Below, piece by piece: positions 17,851-27,868 of a stretch of 64,000 nucleotides of DNA (position 1 is its first letter; each line of letters starts with the position of its first letter). Below the pieces are notes generated by a model, which did no database searches, was not told the origin of the DNA, and was given only the letters and a program-made list of their open reading frames with translations. Position numbers and translations under genes: made by a program. This DNA is from Segatella copri (GTDB lineage: Bacteria > Bacteroidota > Bacteroidia > Bacteroidales > Bacteroidaceae): contig NZ_CATKVU010000006.1 of the NCBI RefSeq assembly GCF_949820605.1, forward strand, positions 914,501-978,500, written 5' to 3'.

Positions 17851-18861
17851 CTAGATCAGTTCCAGAATCTTGTCGAGAATCTTTTCTACGGTTGAAGAAT
17901 CGGTTGCTTCATCGAGTTTCTGGTTGATTTTCTCTTCCAGTTTCTTGCTTACCTTGTCGGCTGCCTGATCCATGGCCTGGTTTGCCTTGTCTTCCAGTTT
18001 CTTCTGAACGGAAGTGCCCAGTCCGTCTTCTTCTGAACCATCGCTGTTATTATCGCTTACCGAAGGGGATTCATCGGTTGATGAGCTGGTGGTTTCTTCT
18101 ATCTGCAGATTGTCGGCACCTTCCAGCGCCTTCACCATATCATCAGCATTCATCGTGTAAACGCTGCCAAGGATTCCGAAGCTTACGATGTGCTGCTTGC
18201 CATTAAACTCAACGGTTCCCTTAGAGCATACGATATAGTTGTGGTATTCAAAGAGCTGGTTCATCACTTCATCAATAGCGCTTCCTGCCATCATTTTGGC
18301 AATGGAACGGATGCTTTGGGTGAAGAAGTTGTTATCACTGGTTTCTGTAGCCTTGTCGATAGCCTTGGCTGCCTCAGTCTTTACCTTTTCTTTGTGGGCA
18401 TCAGGTCCTGGATTGGTTATGGCGAAAACCAGAAAGAGAAGTACGATAAGACCTAAGATGATTTTCCAGAGGGTCTTGCTCGATTTTTTCTTTTCCGGTT
18501 CCTGTCTGTAGCCCTGGTTCATTGCTGCGCCGTGCTGAAAGCCTTGCTGGTATGCTTCCTGCTGTGCATGCTGGAAACCCTGCTGGTTTGCAGCCTGAAA
18601 GTTTGCTGCTTCTGTCCCGTTGTTGCCGGCTGCATCTGCTGATGTTCCTTCTGCATTTTCTTTGTTGGCTGTATTAGCTTTGATTGCTTCTACAGTTTCA
18701 AGAACAGTCTTCAGTTCTGCTATTTTCCAAGCAGGAGTCCAGTCTTTCATGCCTTGTGCCCAAACAAGGGTTTCGGGTGTGATAGCCTTCTGGACGAGTT
18801 GCTCCAGGCTGAATGGACCCGCTTGCTGTCCGTTATTCTCAATGATAAAATATTCCATCAT
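17851..18861 (-). CDS. GYF-like (DUF4339) domain protein with one membrane helix
   Basis: 336 residues. The N-terminal 50 residues fit the GYF_2/DUF4339 domain (FIIENNGQQAGPFSLEQL, then TLVWAQGMKDWTPAW). A Gln/Ala-rich linker follows, then one membrane helix near residues 130-150 (IILGLIVLLFLVFAI). The Ser/Asp/Glu-rich part ends in an amphipathic helix with repeated KLEDK/KLEEK/KLDEA elements. Function unknown; the domain usually binds proline-rich partners and is common next to membrane proteins in Bacteroidetes. Confidence 0.75.
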   Translation of the reverse strand: MMEYFIIENNGQQAGPFSLEQLVQKAITPETLVWAQGMKDWTPAWKIAELKTVLETVEAIKANTANKENAEGTSADAAGNNGTEAANFQAANQQGFQHAQQEAYQQGFQHGAAMNQGYRQEPEKKKSSKTLWKIILGLIVLLFLVFAITNPGPDAHKEKVKTEAAKAIDKATETSDNNFFTQSIRSIAKMMAGSAIDEVMNQLFEYHNYIVCSKGTVEFNGKQHIVSFGILGSVYTMNADDMVKALEGADNLQIEETTSSSTDESPSVSDNNSDGSEEDGLGTSVQKKLEDKANQAMDQAADKVSKKLEEKINQKLDEATDSSTVEKILDKILELI

Positions 18862-18926
18862 GTATTCTTTTATATAATATTTTTCTTAAAAGCCAATAAG
18901 GAGTTTCTTTCGCTCTTCATAGCTTA

Positions 18927-20210
18927 TTAGTGTGTAGCTTTCCACCAACCGGTTTTCTCTCTGCCCTTGATAGCTACGCTGTGCTGGCTAGGGTCGGAGA
19001 TAGAAAGACCGCAATAATTTTTCACTTTAAAGGTTGTACCTTTATAACTCATTAACCCTGTATAAGCCTGTTCGGTATGAGCAGCAGCTTTGATTGTGAG
19101 TTTCATCTGTGAATTAAATTTGTCTTTCAGAGAGCCGCTTGGAACAAGACTATCTACGTATACGCTCATGTCGTAGAAGAGGTTGGGAGAGAAACCATCC
19201 AAAGGCTGTATGGAATCGAGCGGAACGGATGATGAGAGGGTATATTTGCTATTGATTTCCTTCATCACTTGGGCTAGATTATCCATCTGTCTGCAGTCGA
19301 TGGCCGCCATGTTGCAGAATGGAACGCTACTATTCTTGTAGAAATTGACAGTTCCGTTGACTAATCCTGAGTAGTTGGGTGCTGAACTGTTGAGGTAACT
19401 CCATATGGTTTTGTATGGATAGCCGGCTCCCATTACTTCGCTACTTGAACTGATCATGAAATTGGTAACATCTTTCAGTTCGTATGCAGTCTCTACATTG
19501 CCCATATAGCATGCATCGAAGAGAATGTATTGCATCTTGGTGCCGCTGAGTTTGATTCCTTCGGCCAGGGTAGGAACGTCGAGAGCGTTTTCTTCTAAAC
19601 TCACACTTCCGAAGAAACGGGTGACAGGTTTGTTGGGATCGGGTCCAAACTGTATTCCGCTGAAATTACAGGTAGCTGTAGGGTAGCTGGTGTTTCCTTT
19701 CTGAGCAAAACCAGCATTAGGTCTTGCCATATAGGGATAGTGAACCCAATCGCTCTTGTAGGTCCATCCGCAGCCATGAGCTCCGATAATGAGCGAATAA
19801 TTCAGGGCTTCAGCACGGCGTTTCACCTCATTCAGAATCTCTGCAAATCCTTCTGCTGTAGTATATGTAGCTTCATCGTATGTTTTCAAAGTGTCGCGAA
19901 TTACGGTTTTCGTATTGCCGTCATACTGAAGATCAATGAGATAGCTCTTCCTGTAATTCTGGCTTATGAAGACCATTACACGCGAATTATTCAAGCCTTT
20001 CTTGGCAACAATACCTTCGCAGATACTGTCAACGTTGTTTTCCAAAAAACTTGTGAGACCGGAAGTGTTGGTTCCACCCGTCCAAGGATAGAAGACGAAG
20101 ATAGTCTGCTTATTGACGCTTTCTACATCAATAGCTTCATCGCCACAACTGGTGAAAGTTGCTGCTAGAGATAGCGTACATATAAATAAGGTGAAAAGCT
20201 TCTTGATCAT
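18927..20210 (-). CDS. Clostripain-like (C11 family) cysteine peptidase, lipoprotein
   Basis: 427 residues with a lipoprotein signal: LAATFTSCGDE, lipid-anchored Cys near residue 22. The catalytic His is in IIGAHGCGW and the catalytic Cys in LFDACYMG, matching clostripain C11 enzymes, which cut after Arg or Lys. It should be anchored facing the periplasm or the cell surface. It stands alone upstream of a paired-repeat spacer (20218-20310). Confidence 0.9.
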   Translation of the reverse strand: MIKKLFTLFICTLSLAATFTSCGDEAIDVESVNKQTIFVFYPWTGGTNTSGLTSFLENNVDSICEGIVAKKGLNNSRVMVFISQNYRKSYLIDLQYDGNTKTVIRDTLKTYDEATYTTAEGFAEILNEVKRRAEALNYSLIIGAHGCGWTYKSDWVHYPYMARPNAGFAQKGNTSYPTATCNFSGIQFGPDPNKPVTRFFGSVSLEENALDVPTLAEGIKLSGTKMQYILFDACYMGNVETAYELKDVTNFMISSSSEVMGAGYPYKTIWSYLNSSAPNYSGLVNGTVNFYKNSSVPFCNMAAIDCRQMDNLAQVMKEINSKYTLSSSVPLDSIQPLDGFSPNLFYDMSVYVDSLVPSGSLKDKFNSQMKLTIKAAAHTEQAYTGLMSYKGTTFKVKNYCGLSISDPSQHSVAIKGREKTGWWKATH

Positions 20211-20217
20211 AATTAAA

Positions 20218-20310
20218 AATGTTGAATGTTGAATGTTGAATGTTGAGTTGCAATCTTGCTAACGAATCAGCTTGACTAATTCAACATTCTACACTCAACA
20301 TTCAACATTA
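20218..20310. repeat. Facing 7-nt-step arrays GTTGAAT / ATTCAAC
   Basis: 20219-20250 holds GTTGAAT-type heptamers and 20277-20310 holds their reverse complement (TTCAACA TTCTACA CTCAACA TTCAACA), with a ~27-nt spacer. Together they can form a ~30-bp hairpin between the C11 gene and valS. A second, sequence-unrelated example is at 41776-41864. Confidence 0.65.
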
Positions 20311-20322
20311 AATATAATACTA

Positions 20323-23004
20323 TTACTTCTTCTTGAGTTCCTCGATGGTTGCCTTGAGGGCAGCAATCTTCTCAACAGAGTCGCTTTCCTTCTTGCGCTC
20401 CAGGGCTACTACCTTCTCAGGTGCGTGAGCTACGAAGTTCTCGTTGCTGAGCTTCTTGCGTACGCCCATCAGGAAGCCTTCCAAGTGCTTGAGCTGAGCC
20501 TCTGCCTTCTCAATCTCGGCAGCTACGTCGATGAGGTCGCCCAATGGAACGGCAAACTCGTCGGTACCTACCATGAAGCTGGATGCATCGGCACTCTTCT
20601 CGGCGATGACCTCAATCTTGTCGAGGTTAGCCATCTTCAGCGTTACGTCGTTGTAAGCCTCGAAATCGTTCTTGCCTACTACCTGCAGAGACAACTGCTC
20701 CTTTTGGGCAATGTTCTTCTGGTTGCGCACGGTACGAACGCCGGCGATAATCTGCTTCACTGCCTCGATGTCGGCTGCCAACTTCTGCTCCTCGGCTGTA
20801 GGTGCTGGAATATCCAGCTTCTCGCGCATGATGCTCTCGCCATCCTTGCGGTCGTAGATGTGCTGCCACAACTCCTCGGTGATGAATGGCATGAATGGAT
20901 GCAACATCTTCAGGAGGGCATCGAAGAAACGGAGGGTAGCATCGTAGCTATTCTGGTCGATAGGCTGGCCGTAAGCTGGCTTAACCATCTCCAGATACCA
21001 GGATGAGAACTCATCCCAGAACAGCTTATATACAGTCATCAATGCCTCAGAGATACGGTAGTCCTTAAACTGCTTCTGCATCTCTTCGTTCACCTCCTTG
21101 AGCTTGGCGTCAAACCACTTCACGGCGATTTCTGCACTCTTAGGCTGCTCGATATCTGCAGTCTCCCAACCCTTGACGAGGCGGAAGGCATTCCAGATCT
21201 TATTGTTGAAGTTACGTCCCTGCTCGCAGAGGCTCTCGTCGAAGAGGATGTCGTTGCCCGCTGGAGCACTGAGCATCATACCCATACGAACGCCGTCGGC
21301 ACCAAACTTGTCAATCAGAACCAATGGGTCTGGTGAGTTACCGAGACTCTTGCTCATCTTGCGGCCGAGCTTATCGCGAACGATACCTGTGAAATATACG
21401 TGCTTGAATGGCATCTTGCCACGATACTCGTAGCCAGCCATGATCATACGTGCTACCCAGAAGAAGATGATATCCGGACCAGTTACGAGGTCGGAAGTAG
21501 GGTAGTAGTAGTTGATCTCCTCATTGTCAGGATGCTCGATACCATCAAACAGAGAGATAGGCCACAACCATGAAGAGAACCAGGTGTCGAGGCAGTCGCT
21601 CTCCTGCTCAAGATCCTCAGCCTTGATGTTGGCATTCTTCTCCTGAGCGAGCTTCAGAGCCTCCTCTGCAGTCTCAGCTACCACGAAATCCTTCTTGCCG
21701 GCATTGTCGAAGTAGTAGGCAGGGATGCGGTGACCCCACCAGAGCTGACGGCTGATACACCAGTCCTTGATGTTCTCCAACCAGTGGCGATAGGTGTTCT
21801 TGTACTTCTTAGGATAGAACTCGATATCATCGTCCATTACTGGAGGAAGGGCGATGTCGGCAAAGTGCTGCATCTTGAGGAACCACTGTGTAGAGAGCTT
21901 TGGCTCGATAGGCACATTGGTACGTTCAGAGAAGCCCACCTTATTATTATAGTCCTCAATCTTCTCCATCAGACCGGCGTTCTGAAGGTCGATGGAAATC
22001 TGCTTGCGCACGTCCATGCGGTCCATACCTACATAGAGACCTGCTGCCTCGCTGATGGTACCATTGTCGTTGAAGATATCGATGGTTTCCAAACCGTGCT
22101 TCAAACCGAGTGCGTGGTCGTTGATATCGTGAGCTGGAGTTACCTTCAAGCAACCGGTACCGAACTCGATATCTACGTATGTATCCTCGATGACAGGAAT
22201 CTCGCGGTTTACGAGAGGCACGATTACGTGCTTGCCCTTCAGCCAGGTATTCTTCTTATCCTCTGGGTTGATACACATGGCAGAGTCACCCATGATGGTC
22301 TCAGGACGGGTGGTTGCTACTACTGCATAGTATCCCTTCTCATCCTTGTGTATCGCATTCTCCTCATCCACCTGCTGGCAGTCCTGCTCTACTACATAAT
22401 ACTTCAAGTGGTAGAGCTTAGAGTGCTCGTCCTTGTAGATAACCTCCTCGTCAGAGAGCGCAGTCTGAGCCTTAGGGTCCCAGTTAACCATGCGCACGCC
22501 ACGATAGATGAGTCCCTTCTGGTAAAGGTCGCAGAATACGTGGATGACGGCACGAGAGCGGGTCTCGTCCATGGTGAATGCTGTGCGGTCCCAATCGCAG
22601 CTGGCACCGAGTTTGCGGAGCTGCTTGAGGATGATGCCACCATGCTCGTGAGTCCAGTCCCAAGCGTGCTTGAGGAACTCCTCGCGGGTAAGGTCGGTCT
22701 TCTTTATGCCCTGCTGAGCGAGGCGGTTTACAACCTTTGCCTCGGTAGCGATACTGGCATGGTCGGTACCTGGTACCCAACATGCGTTCTTGCCCTCCAT
22801 GCGAGCACGGCGAACGAGAATATCCTGGATAGTATTGTTGAGCATGTGTCCCATGTGGAGCACACCCGTTACGTTTGGTGGAGGGATAACCACTGTATAA
22901 GGTTCACGACCATCTGGCTTAGAGCTGAAAAGCTTGTTGTCGAGCCAGTACTGATACCATTTACTTTCCACTGCTTGTGGATCGTATTTACTTGCTAATT
23001 CCAT
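20323..23004 (-). CDS. valS: Valine--tRNA ligase
   Basis: 893 residues, class I synthetase. HIGH-type motif in [12 protein letters not shown] (near residue 50) and KMSKS in [10 protein letters not shown] (near 530). Editing domain and a C-terminal coiled coil from about 820 ([18 protein letters not shown], ending ATIEELKKK) complete the usual layout. Charges tRNA-Val and removes mischarged threonine. Divergent from mazG with back-to-back promoter boxes (23057-23064 for valS). Confidence 0.98.
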   Translation of the reverse strand: MELASKYDPQAVESKWYQYWLDNKLFSSKPDGREPYTVVIPPPNVTGVLHMGHMLNNTIQDILVRRARMEGKNACWVPGTDHASIATEAKVVNRLAQQGIKKTDLTREEFLKHAWDWTHEHGGIILKQLRKLGASCDWDRTAFTMDETRSRAVIHVFCDLYQKGLIYRGVRMVNWDPKAQTALSDEEVIYKDEHSKLYHLKYYVVEQDCQQVDEENAIHKDEKGYYAVVATTRPETIMGDSAMCINPEDKKNTWLKGKHVIVPLVNREIPVIEDTYVDIEFGTGCLKVTPAHDINDHALGLKHGLETIDIFNDNGTISEAAGLYVGMDRMDVRKQISIDLQNAGLMEKIEDYNNKVGFSERTNVPIEPKLSTQWFLKMQHFADIALPPVMDDDIEFYPKKYKNTYRHWLENIKDWCISRQLWWGHRIPAYYFDNAGKKDFVVAETAEEALKLAQEKNANIKAEDLEQESDCLDTWFSSWLWPISLFDGIEHPDNEEINYYYPTSDLVTGPDIIFFWVARMIMAGYEYRGKMPFKHVYFTGIVRDKLGRKMSKSLGNSPDPLVLIDKFGADGVRMGMMLSAPAGNDILFDESLCEQGRNFNNKIWNAFRLVKGWETADIEQPKSAEIAVKWFDAKLKEVNEEMQKQFKDYRISEALMTVYKLFWDEFSSWYLEMVKPAYGQPIDQNSYDATLRFFDALLKMLHPFMPFITEELWQHIYDRKDGESIMREKLDIPAPTAEEQKLAADIEAVKQIIAGVRTVRNQKNIAQKEQLSLQVVGKNDFEAYNDVTLKMANLDKIEVIAEKSADASSFMVGTDEFAVPLGDLIDVAAEIEKAEAQLKHLEGFLMGVRKKLSNENFVAHAPEKVVALERKKESDSVEKIAALKATIEELKKK

Positions 23005-23086
23005 TGTTTATATCTAATTTTTATTCTTTTTCTGTCTTTTTCTTTAAAAAACGGTGCAAAGATACTAATTTTTGGGCGAAAAATAC

Positions 23087-23095
23087 TATCTTTGC
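23087..23095 (+). promoter_or_regulatory. mazG promoter -7 box
   Basis: TATCTTTGC, 30 nt upstream of the chosen mazG ATG. The valS box (CAAAGATA, minus strand) is 23 nt further upstream, giving a compact divergent promoter. Confidence 0.65.
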
Positions 23096-23124
23096 ATCAA
23101 AATTATTAATTTTTGCACAAAACG

Positions 23125-24081
23125 ATGGTTAGTAATACAGGAAAAGGACATACGAAAGAAGAAAAAATGGCGGCGTTCAGCCGCTTGCTGGATGTGCAGG
23201 ACCGTTTGCGCCTGCAGTGTCCATGGGATAAAAAGCAGACATTCGAGAGTCTTCGTCCGAATACGATCGAGGAGACTTTCGAACTTTGTGACGCCTTGAT
23301 GAAGCACGATTACAAGGATATCAAGAAGGAGTTGGGCGATGTGTTGGAGCACGTGATGTTCTATAGCATCATCGGCAGAGAAGACGGTGAGTTCGATATT
23401 TGCGATGTCTGCAATCAGGAGGCAGATAAATTGATGTTCCGCCATCCTTTCATCAACTGGAAGGAGGAAGGAAATTGGACGGTTTCGAATCCTGATATGT
23501 ATATCAACGATGAGGGACAGGTGGTATATAGAGAGTCTGAAGAAGCAGAAACCGGGAAGGCTGGAACTGCCAGTTCGGAAGAAACCTTGGCTCTTGGCGC
23601 CAGTAAGCCGAAAACTGCTACTTCTGTTGAGAAAACCTGGGAACAGATCAAGCAGCAGGAGAAGGATGGAAATGAGCGGGTGTTAAGCGGTGTCCCTAAT
23701 TCTCTTCCGTCTCTTATCAAGGCTTATCGCATTCAGGACAAGGCTAGAAATGTAGGCTTCGACTGGAAAGAAAAAGAAGATGTGTGGGACAAAGTGCAGG
23801 AGGAACTGGAAGAACTCAAGGTGGAACTGGCTAAAGGCGACAAAGAGAATTCTACCCAGGAATTGGGCGATTTCATCTTCTCAGTAATCAATGCAGCACG
23901 TCTCTATAAACTCAATCCGGATAATGCGCTGGAGAAAACCAACCAGAAATTTATCCGCCGTTTCAACTACGTAGAAGATCATAGCTTAAAGCAAGGTAAA
24001 AACTTGAAAGATATGAGCTTGGAAGAAATGGATAAACTATGGGATGAAGCAAAACTTCAGGAGAAAAAGGATGATAAATAA
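23125..24081 (+). CDS. mazG: Nucleoside triphosphate pyrophosphohydrolase MazG
   Basis: 318 residues from the ATG; an in-frame TTG at 23113 is too close to the promoter. Two MazG domains are visible: TIEETFELCDALMKHD with KKELGDVLEHVMF, and VQEELEELKVEL with TQELGDFIFSVINAARL, each with the EExxE and ExxD metal-binding motifs. Between them lies an insertion of about 60 polar residues (near residues 130-185) longer than in typical MazG. Hydrolyses NTPs to NMP and pyrophosphate, limiting damaged nucleotides. Confidence 0.93.
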   Translation: MVSNTGKGHTKEEKMAAFSRLLDVQDRLRLQCPWDKKQTFESLRPNTIEETFELCDALMKHDYKDIKKELGDVLEHVMFYSIIGREDGEFDICDVCNQEADKLMFRHPFINWKEEGNWTVSNPDMYINDEGQVVYRESEEAETGKAGTASSEETLALGASKPKTATSVEKTWEQIKQQEKDGNERVLSGVPNSLPSLIKAYRIQDKARNVGFDWKEKEDVWDKVQEELEELKVELAKGDKENSTQELGDFIFSVINAARLYKLNPDNALEKTNQKFIRRFNYVEDHSLKQGKNLKDMSLEEMDKLWDEAKLQEKKDDK

Positions 24082-24137
24082 CGGTGAATCAGATAATCTT
24101 ATCGACTCATCAATATAATAATAAAAACTAAAGTGTT

Positions 24138-24698
24138 ATGAAGAAATTAGTTTATGTAACAATAGCTTTGGTGGCGCTTTTCGCAGCCAACAGTTGTAAA
24201 AACAAAAATAATGTTCCTGTTATCAGTGCAGCAGATTCGGTAGCGGTAGAGGATGCGATGAACGATTCTACCATCTATGGTGTATGCGGTGAGGGAACCT
24301 CTATGCATAATCTGGAGCTGATTTCTGATGGTGGTGACACCCTTTCGGTGTTTATTGACGATGAGAATCCTGATGTTGTTCAGGGAGGATTGCTGGCTGG
24401 CGACCGTATTGCTCTTATCGGTTATAAGGCAGAGGATGGAGAGATGATGGCCCAGAAGATTATCAATCTGACATCCCTCTTGGGTAAATGGACTTCTCTG
24501 GATAAGAATTTTGATATCTTGGAAGGTGGACAGGTGAAGAACAATGTGAAGGCTGAAACTAATCCTTGGACTAGCTGGAAGATACTCAATGGTAAACTTT
24601 TGCTGAATAAGGATACTTTTGCCATTGACAAATTAGGTTCTGACAGTCTTATGTTGGAGAACACTCAGGGCATCTTTGTTTTCAAGCGCCAAGAGTAA
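24138..24698 (+). CDS. Lipocalin-like small lipoprotein
   Basis: 186 residues with signal and lipobox LFAANSCKNK (Cys 20). The mature part is beta-rich, with LLGKWTSLDKNF and WTSWKILNGKLLLN and a final strand IFVFKRQ. This resembles the lipocalin-like lipoproteins common in Bacteroidales. It sits 56 nt after mazG and just before rnz, probably in the same transcript. Ligand unknown. Confidence 0.7.
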   Translation: MKKLVYVTIALVALFAANSCKNKNNVPVISAADSVAVEDAMNDSTIYGVCGEGTSMHNLELISDGGDTLSVFIDDENPDVVQGGLLAGDRIALIGYKAEDGEMMAQKIINLTSLLGKWTSLDKNFDILEGGQVKNNVKAETNPWTSWKILNGKLLLNKDTFAIDKLGSDSLMLENTQGIFVFKRQE

Positions 24699-24734
24699 GG
24701 TCATCATGTTGAACCTGTAATTTATGATTTAGTT

Positions 24735-25652
24735 TTGGAACCATTTAAAGTACATATATTGGGGTGTGGCAGTGCTTTGCCCACTCTTCAGCATAGTGCC
24801 TCGGCCCAGATTATTGAGATGCGTGGCAAATGCTTTATGATGGATTGTGGAGAGGGTGCCCAGATGCAGTTCCGTCGTACTCATGTTCACTTTGCTAAGA
24901 TAAATGCTATCTTTATTTCGCATCTTCATGGTGACCATTGCTTTGGCTTGCTGGGACTTCTTTCTACCTTAGGTATGCTGGGCAGAACGGCTAAGTTAAA
25001 AGTTTATGCACCAGAAAGTTACGGAGATTTGTTTAAGCGTCAGATTGATTTCTTCCTGCAGGGAATGGAATATCAAATCGATTTTGTTCCTGTAGATACC
25101 GAAAAGTCGCAAGTAGTTTATGAAGATCATTCTGTAACCGTAGAAACCGTTCCTCTGCAGCATCGTGTGCCTTGTTGTGGTTACATTTTCAGAGAGAAAC
25201 CGACATTGCCTCATATCCGTCGTGATATGATAGATTATTACGAGATTCCTGTAAGCCAGATTAATAACATCAAGAATGGAGCTGACTGGACAACGAAAGA
25301 GGGGGATGTAATACCTAATGCCAGATTGGTAATGCCTGCCGCTACTCCCCGCAGTTATGCTTATTGCAGTGATACCCGGTTTGTTCCGGGGTTGGCAGAA
25401 AAGGTAAAGGGGGTTACGGTGCTTTATCATGAGAGCACTTATACTTCAGAGAATGGGGATAGGGCTAAACTCTATTATCACAGTACGGCTCGACAGGCTG
25501 CAACTATAGCCAGAAATGCGGGTGTAGGCAAACTTCTTCTGGGACATTATAGTGCACGATATAATAATGAAGAGGTATTGTTGAATGAAGCTAAAGAGGT
25601 GTTTACGGAAAGTTATCTTACTCAGGAAGGTAAAGTGTTCTCTATAGAATAA
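24735..25652 (+). CDS. rnz: Ribonuclease Z (tRNA 3'-processing)
   Basis: 305 residues from a TTG start (MEPFKVHILGCGSALPT); no ATG is available before the conserved GCGSA. The zinc-binding HLHGDH motif is in FISHLHGDHCFGL, with further ligands in YCSDTRF, YHESTYT and LLGHYSARY. The length fits the short RNase Z form. It cuts tRNA precursors after the discriminator, relevant here because neither tRNA in the window encodes CCA. Confidence 0.93.
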   Translation: MEPFKVHILGCGSALPTLQHSASAQIIEMRGKCFMMDCGEGAQMQFRRTHVHFAKINAIFISHLHGDHCFGLLGLLSTLGMLGRTAKLKVYAPESYGDLFKRQIDFFLQGMEYQIDFVPVDTEKSQVVYEDHSVTVETVPLQHRVPCCGYIFREKPTLPHIRRDMIDYYEIPVSQINNIKNGADWTTKEGDVIPNARLVMPAATPRSYAYCSDTRFVPGLAEKVKGVTVLYHESTYTSENGDRAKLYYHSTARQAATIARNAGVGKLLLGHYSARYNNEEVLLNEAKEVFTESYLTQEGKVFSIE

Positions 25653-25729
25653 TATAGAAACAGGGCTTGAATGCGCCGGGAAACAAGGTGCCGAATAGCC
25701 TTCAATCTATATAAAAATATAAAAAAGTG

Positions 25730-25770
25730 CCTTGCATCAAAAAAAAGTTCATTTTTGATGCAAGGTTTTC
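25730..25770 (+). terminator. Terminator after rnz
   Basis: Perfect 14-bp stem CCTTGCATCAAAAA / TTTTTGATGCAAGG followed by TTTTCTC. Confidence 0.8.
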
Positions 25771-25800
25771 TCTTTGTATCGTTTAATCATTAAAAAGAAT

Positions 25801-26394
25801 TTGAAATTGGAATCGGAAAAGGAACTCTTAGACGACATCAATAGCGGCAGTCGGGCAGCCATGCACAGATTGTACGAACGCTATGTGGGGTATGCCATGG
25901 CCGTAGCGCTGAGGTATGTCCCTATGCGCGATGATGCTGAAGATGTAGTGCAAGATAGTTTTATAAAAGTCTTTTCCGGCATTTCAAAGTTTGAATATCG
26001 GGGTGAGGGCGCTCTTCAGGCTTGGCTCTTGCGGATAGTGACAAATGAAGCTGTCAACTTTGTAAGGCAGCAAAAGCGCTTCACTATCTTGGACGAAGTT
26101 CCCGATGCTATTGAGGATGAAGAGCCTGAAGTAGAAAGAGTTCCGCCTGCAGAACTGACAAGAATGATAGGAGAATTGCCTGATGGGTACAGACTGGTTC
26201 TTAACATGTTTGTTTTTGAACAGAAAAGCCATAAAGAAATTGCACAGCTGTTAGGCATCAAAGAAAGCAGTTCTGCTTCACAATATTTGCGGGCGAAAAA
26301 ACTGTTGGGCAAAAAGGTGAAAGATTATCTGAGCCAGGCAGATTGTAGTGATAATAAAGAGTTGAATCATATAAACGAGAAAAGTAATGAGTAA
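25801..26394 (+). CDS. ECF-type RNA polymerase sigma factor
   Basis: 197 residues from a TTG start; a TTG at 25774 in the same frame lies too near the terminator and probable transcription start. Region 2 is clear (ERYVGYAMAVALRY, DDAEDVVQDSFIKVF) and region 4 has LNMFVFEQKSHKEIAQLLGI with SSASQYLRAKKLL. It overlaps the next gene by 8 nt, so the two are translated together and the neighbour is the likely anti-sigma partner. Confidence 0.9.
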   Translation: MKLESEKELLDDINSGSRAAMHRLYERYVGYAMAVALRYVPMRDDAEDVVQDSFIKVFSGISKFEYRGEGALQAWLLRIVTNEAVNFVRQQKRFTILDEVPDAIEDEEPEVERVPPAELTRMIGELPDGYRLVLNMFVFEQKSHKEIAQLLGIKESSSASQYLRAKKLLGKKVKDYLSQADCSDNKELNHINEKSNE

Positions 26395-27745
26395 CGATTG
26401 GACAAATAAACTTCGAGATCAGTTGGCAGACTACCAAGAGCCTGTTAGCCACGACTTGTGGGCTGAGATAGAACAATCGCTTGCTCAGTCAAAAAAGGTT
26501 GGTGATGAGGAAACTGATGTAAAAAAGAGACCACAGGCTCGTTATGTTGTCTTGAAAAGATGGTCAGTAGCTGCAGCGATTGCTTTATTGGGAGTAGGAG
26601 GCAGTTATGTTTATCTGCATGATGATGAACCGGTACAGGCTAACTTAGCTGTTCAGAGTTCTTTCTCTACAGCACCAGGTTCAAGCAGGACTTCTTCTGC
26701 TGTCCGTGCAGAAGCACAATCGGCAGGAAGTAAAAATGCAATCTTGCTTGCTGAAAACAATGCATCTGCACATCAGGTGAATCGCCATTCATCGGGGTGT
26801 CAATTGAACCATAGAAAATCTTCTGTCTCTTTCCAGGAGAGGACTGTTGCTGCTGATAATGAAGTAATGCTTGCAGCAGAGGTAGAAATGCCAGAACAGT
26901 CTGTTAATGCAGAGGTAAATAGTCGGGAATTATCTGTTTTGCAAAAGCAAAATGAGGATTCTGAAAGACAGATGGCCGTTTCTTCTAATCATGCAACCAA
27001 GCCGTTGGAAGCAGATGGGGGGCAAAAGCTTTATGCAGGCAGGGCGCAGGATGGTCATTTTGAACGCAGTTATAAGGACAAGTATGAACAGAACTGGACC
27101 ATGAACCTGTATGCAGAGAATGTAAGTCTGGGCTCTGGCAGTGAAGGAATGTCAAACGGTATGTATGCGTCTTCAGATCCTCTTGCTGGTGACGGCTTTG
27201 CTGATCATGGTGTTTTCCTGGCTGCTGCTTCTCCTTTAAGATATGCAATACCGAAATATGTTGAAGCGAAACATCATGCTCCTTTGGCTATAGGTGCTCA
27301 GGTTGGTATCGGACTTGCGCCTCGTTTGTCTTTGAGTACCGGTGTCGTTTATACGCGTGTTGCTTCTGATTTCAAATCTTATGGTGTTTCAGAATTTGAT
27401 ACACATCAGGTTTTGCATTATGTGGGTGTTCCACTTGGTTTAAACTATGAGGTTTGGAGCACGGGAGGCTTTCATGCGTACGTAATGGTGGGTGGAGAAG
27501 CCGATTTCAACGTAAAGAATGATACAAAGGTTTCTGGTCATAAAGAGGACGTGAAACGTGATGGCGTTCAGTTCTCGGGTAAGGCTTCGCTGGGTGCACA
27601 GTATGATGTTACACCACAAGTGGGCTTCTATATTGAGCCAGGTGCAAAATATTATTTTGATAATGGCAGCGAAATAGAAAATACGTTTAAAGATAAGAAG
27701 TGGAATTTTAATCTCCAGTTCGGACTTCGTATTAATCTGAAATAG
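26387..27745 (+). CDS. Membrane anti-sigma-like protein with C-terminal beta-barrel-type domain
   Basis: 452 residues. The cytosolic N-terminus (NDWTNKLRDQLADYQEPVSH, DLWAEIEQSL) is short and acidic. One membrane helix follows near residues 64-80 (VAAAIALLGVGGSYVYL). A ~200-residue Ser/Glu-rich segment leads to a C-terminal domain like porin-family outer-membrane beta barrels (IGAQVGIGLAPRLSLSTGVV, GVPLGLNYEVW, QFGLRINLK). Overlap with the sigma gene supports an anti-sigma role. A barrel tethered to an inner-membrane helix could span the periplasm. Sigma inhibition itself is inference. Confidence 0.7.
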   Translation: MSNDWTNKLRDQLADYQEPVSHDLWAEIEQSLAQSKKVGDEETDVKKRPQARYVVLKRWSVAAAIALLGVGGSYVYLHDDEPVQANLAVQSSFSTAPGSSRTSSAVRAEAQSAGSKNAILLAENNASAHQVNRHSSGCQLNHRKSSVSFQERTVAADNEVMLAAEVEMPEQSVNAEVNSRELSVLQKQNEDSERQMAVSSNHATKPLEADGGQKLYAGRAQDGHFERSYKDKYEQNWTMNLYAENVSLGSGSEGMSNGMYASSDPLAGDGFADHGVFLAAASPLRYAIPKYVEAKHHAPLAIGAQVGIGLAPRLSLSTGVVYTRVASDFKSYGVSEFDTHQVLHYVGVPLGLNYEVWSTGGFHAYVMVGGEADFNVKNDTKVSGHKEDVKRDGVQFSGKASLGAQYDVTPQVGFYIEPGAKYYFDNGSEIENTFKDKKWNFNLQFGLRINLK

Positions 27746-27818
27746 TGTTTGAGTCCAATTATTAATAAATATATGTACGAACTACATTTCATTTTATAAC
27801 ATTACATACGAGAAAAGG

Positions 27819-27852
27819 AAAGGGCAGTCTGCGTGATGCATGACTGCCCTTT
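27819..27852. terminator. Bidirectional terminator
   Basis: Stem AAAGGGCAGTC / GACTGCCCTTT, 11 bp perfect, between the convergent anti-sigma-like and NfnAB genes. Confidence 0.85.
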
Positions 27853-27868
27853 ATTGTTTCCCGTTTTC

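Noticed and set aside
21730..22998. 422-codon open frame on the plus strand
   Set aside because: It lies opposite valS in a shadow frame, with Val/Leu/His-rich composition typical of antisense reading, and has no similarity to a known protein.
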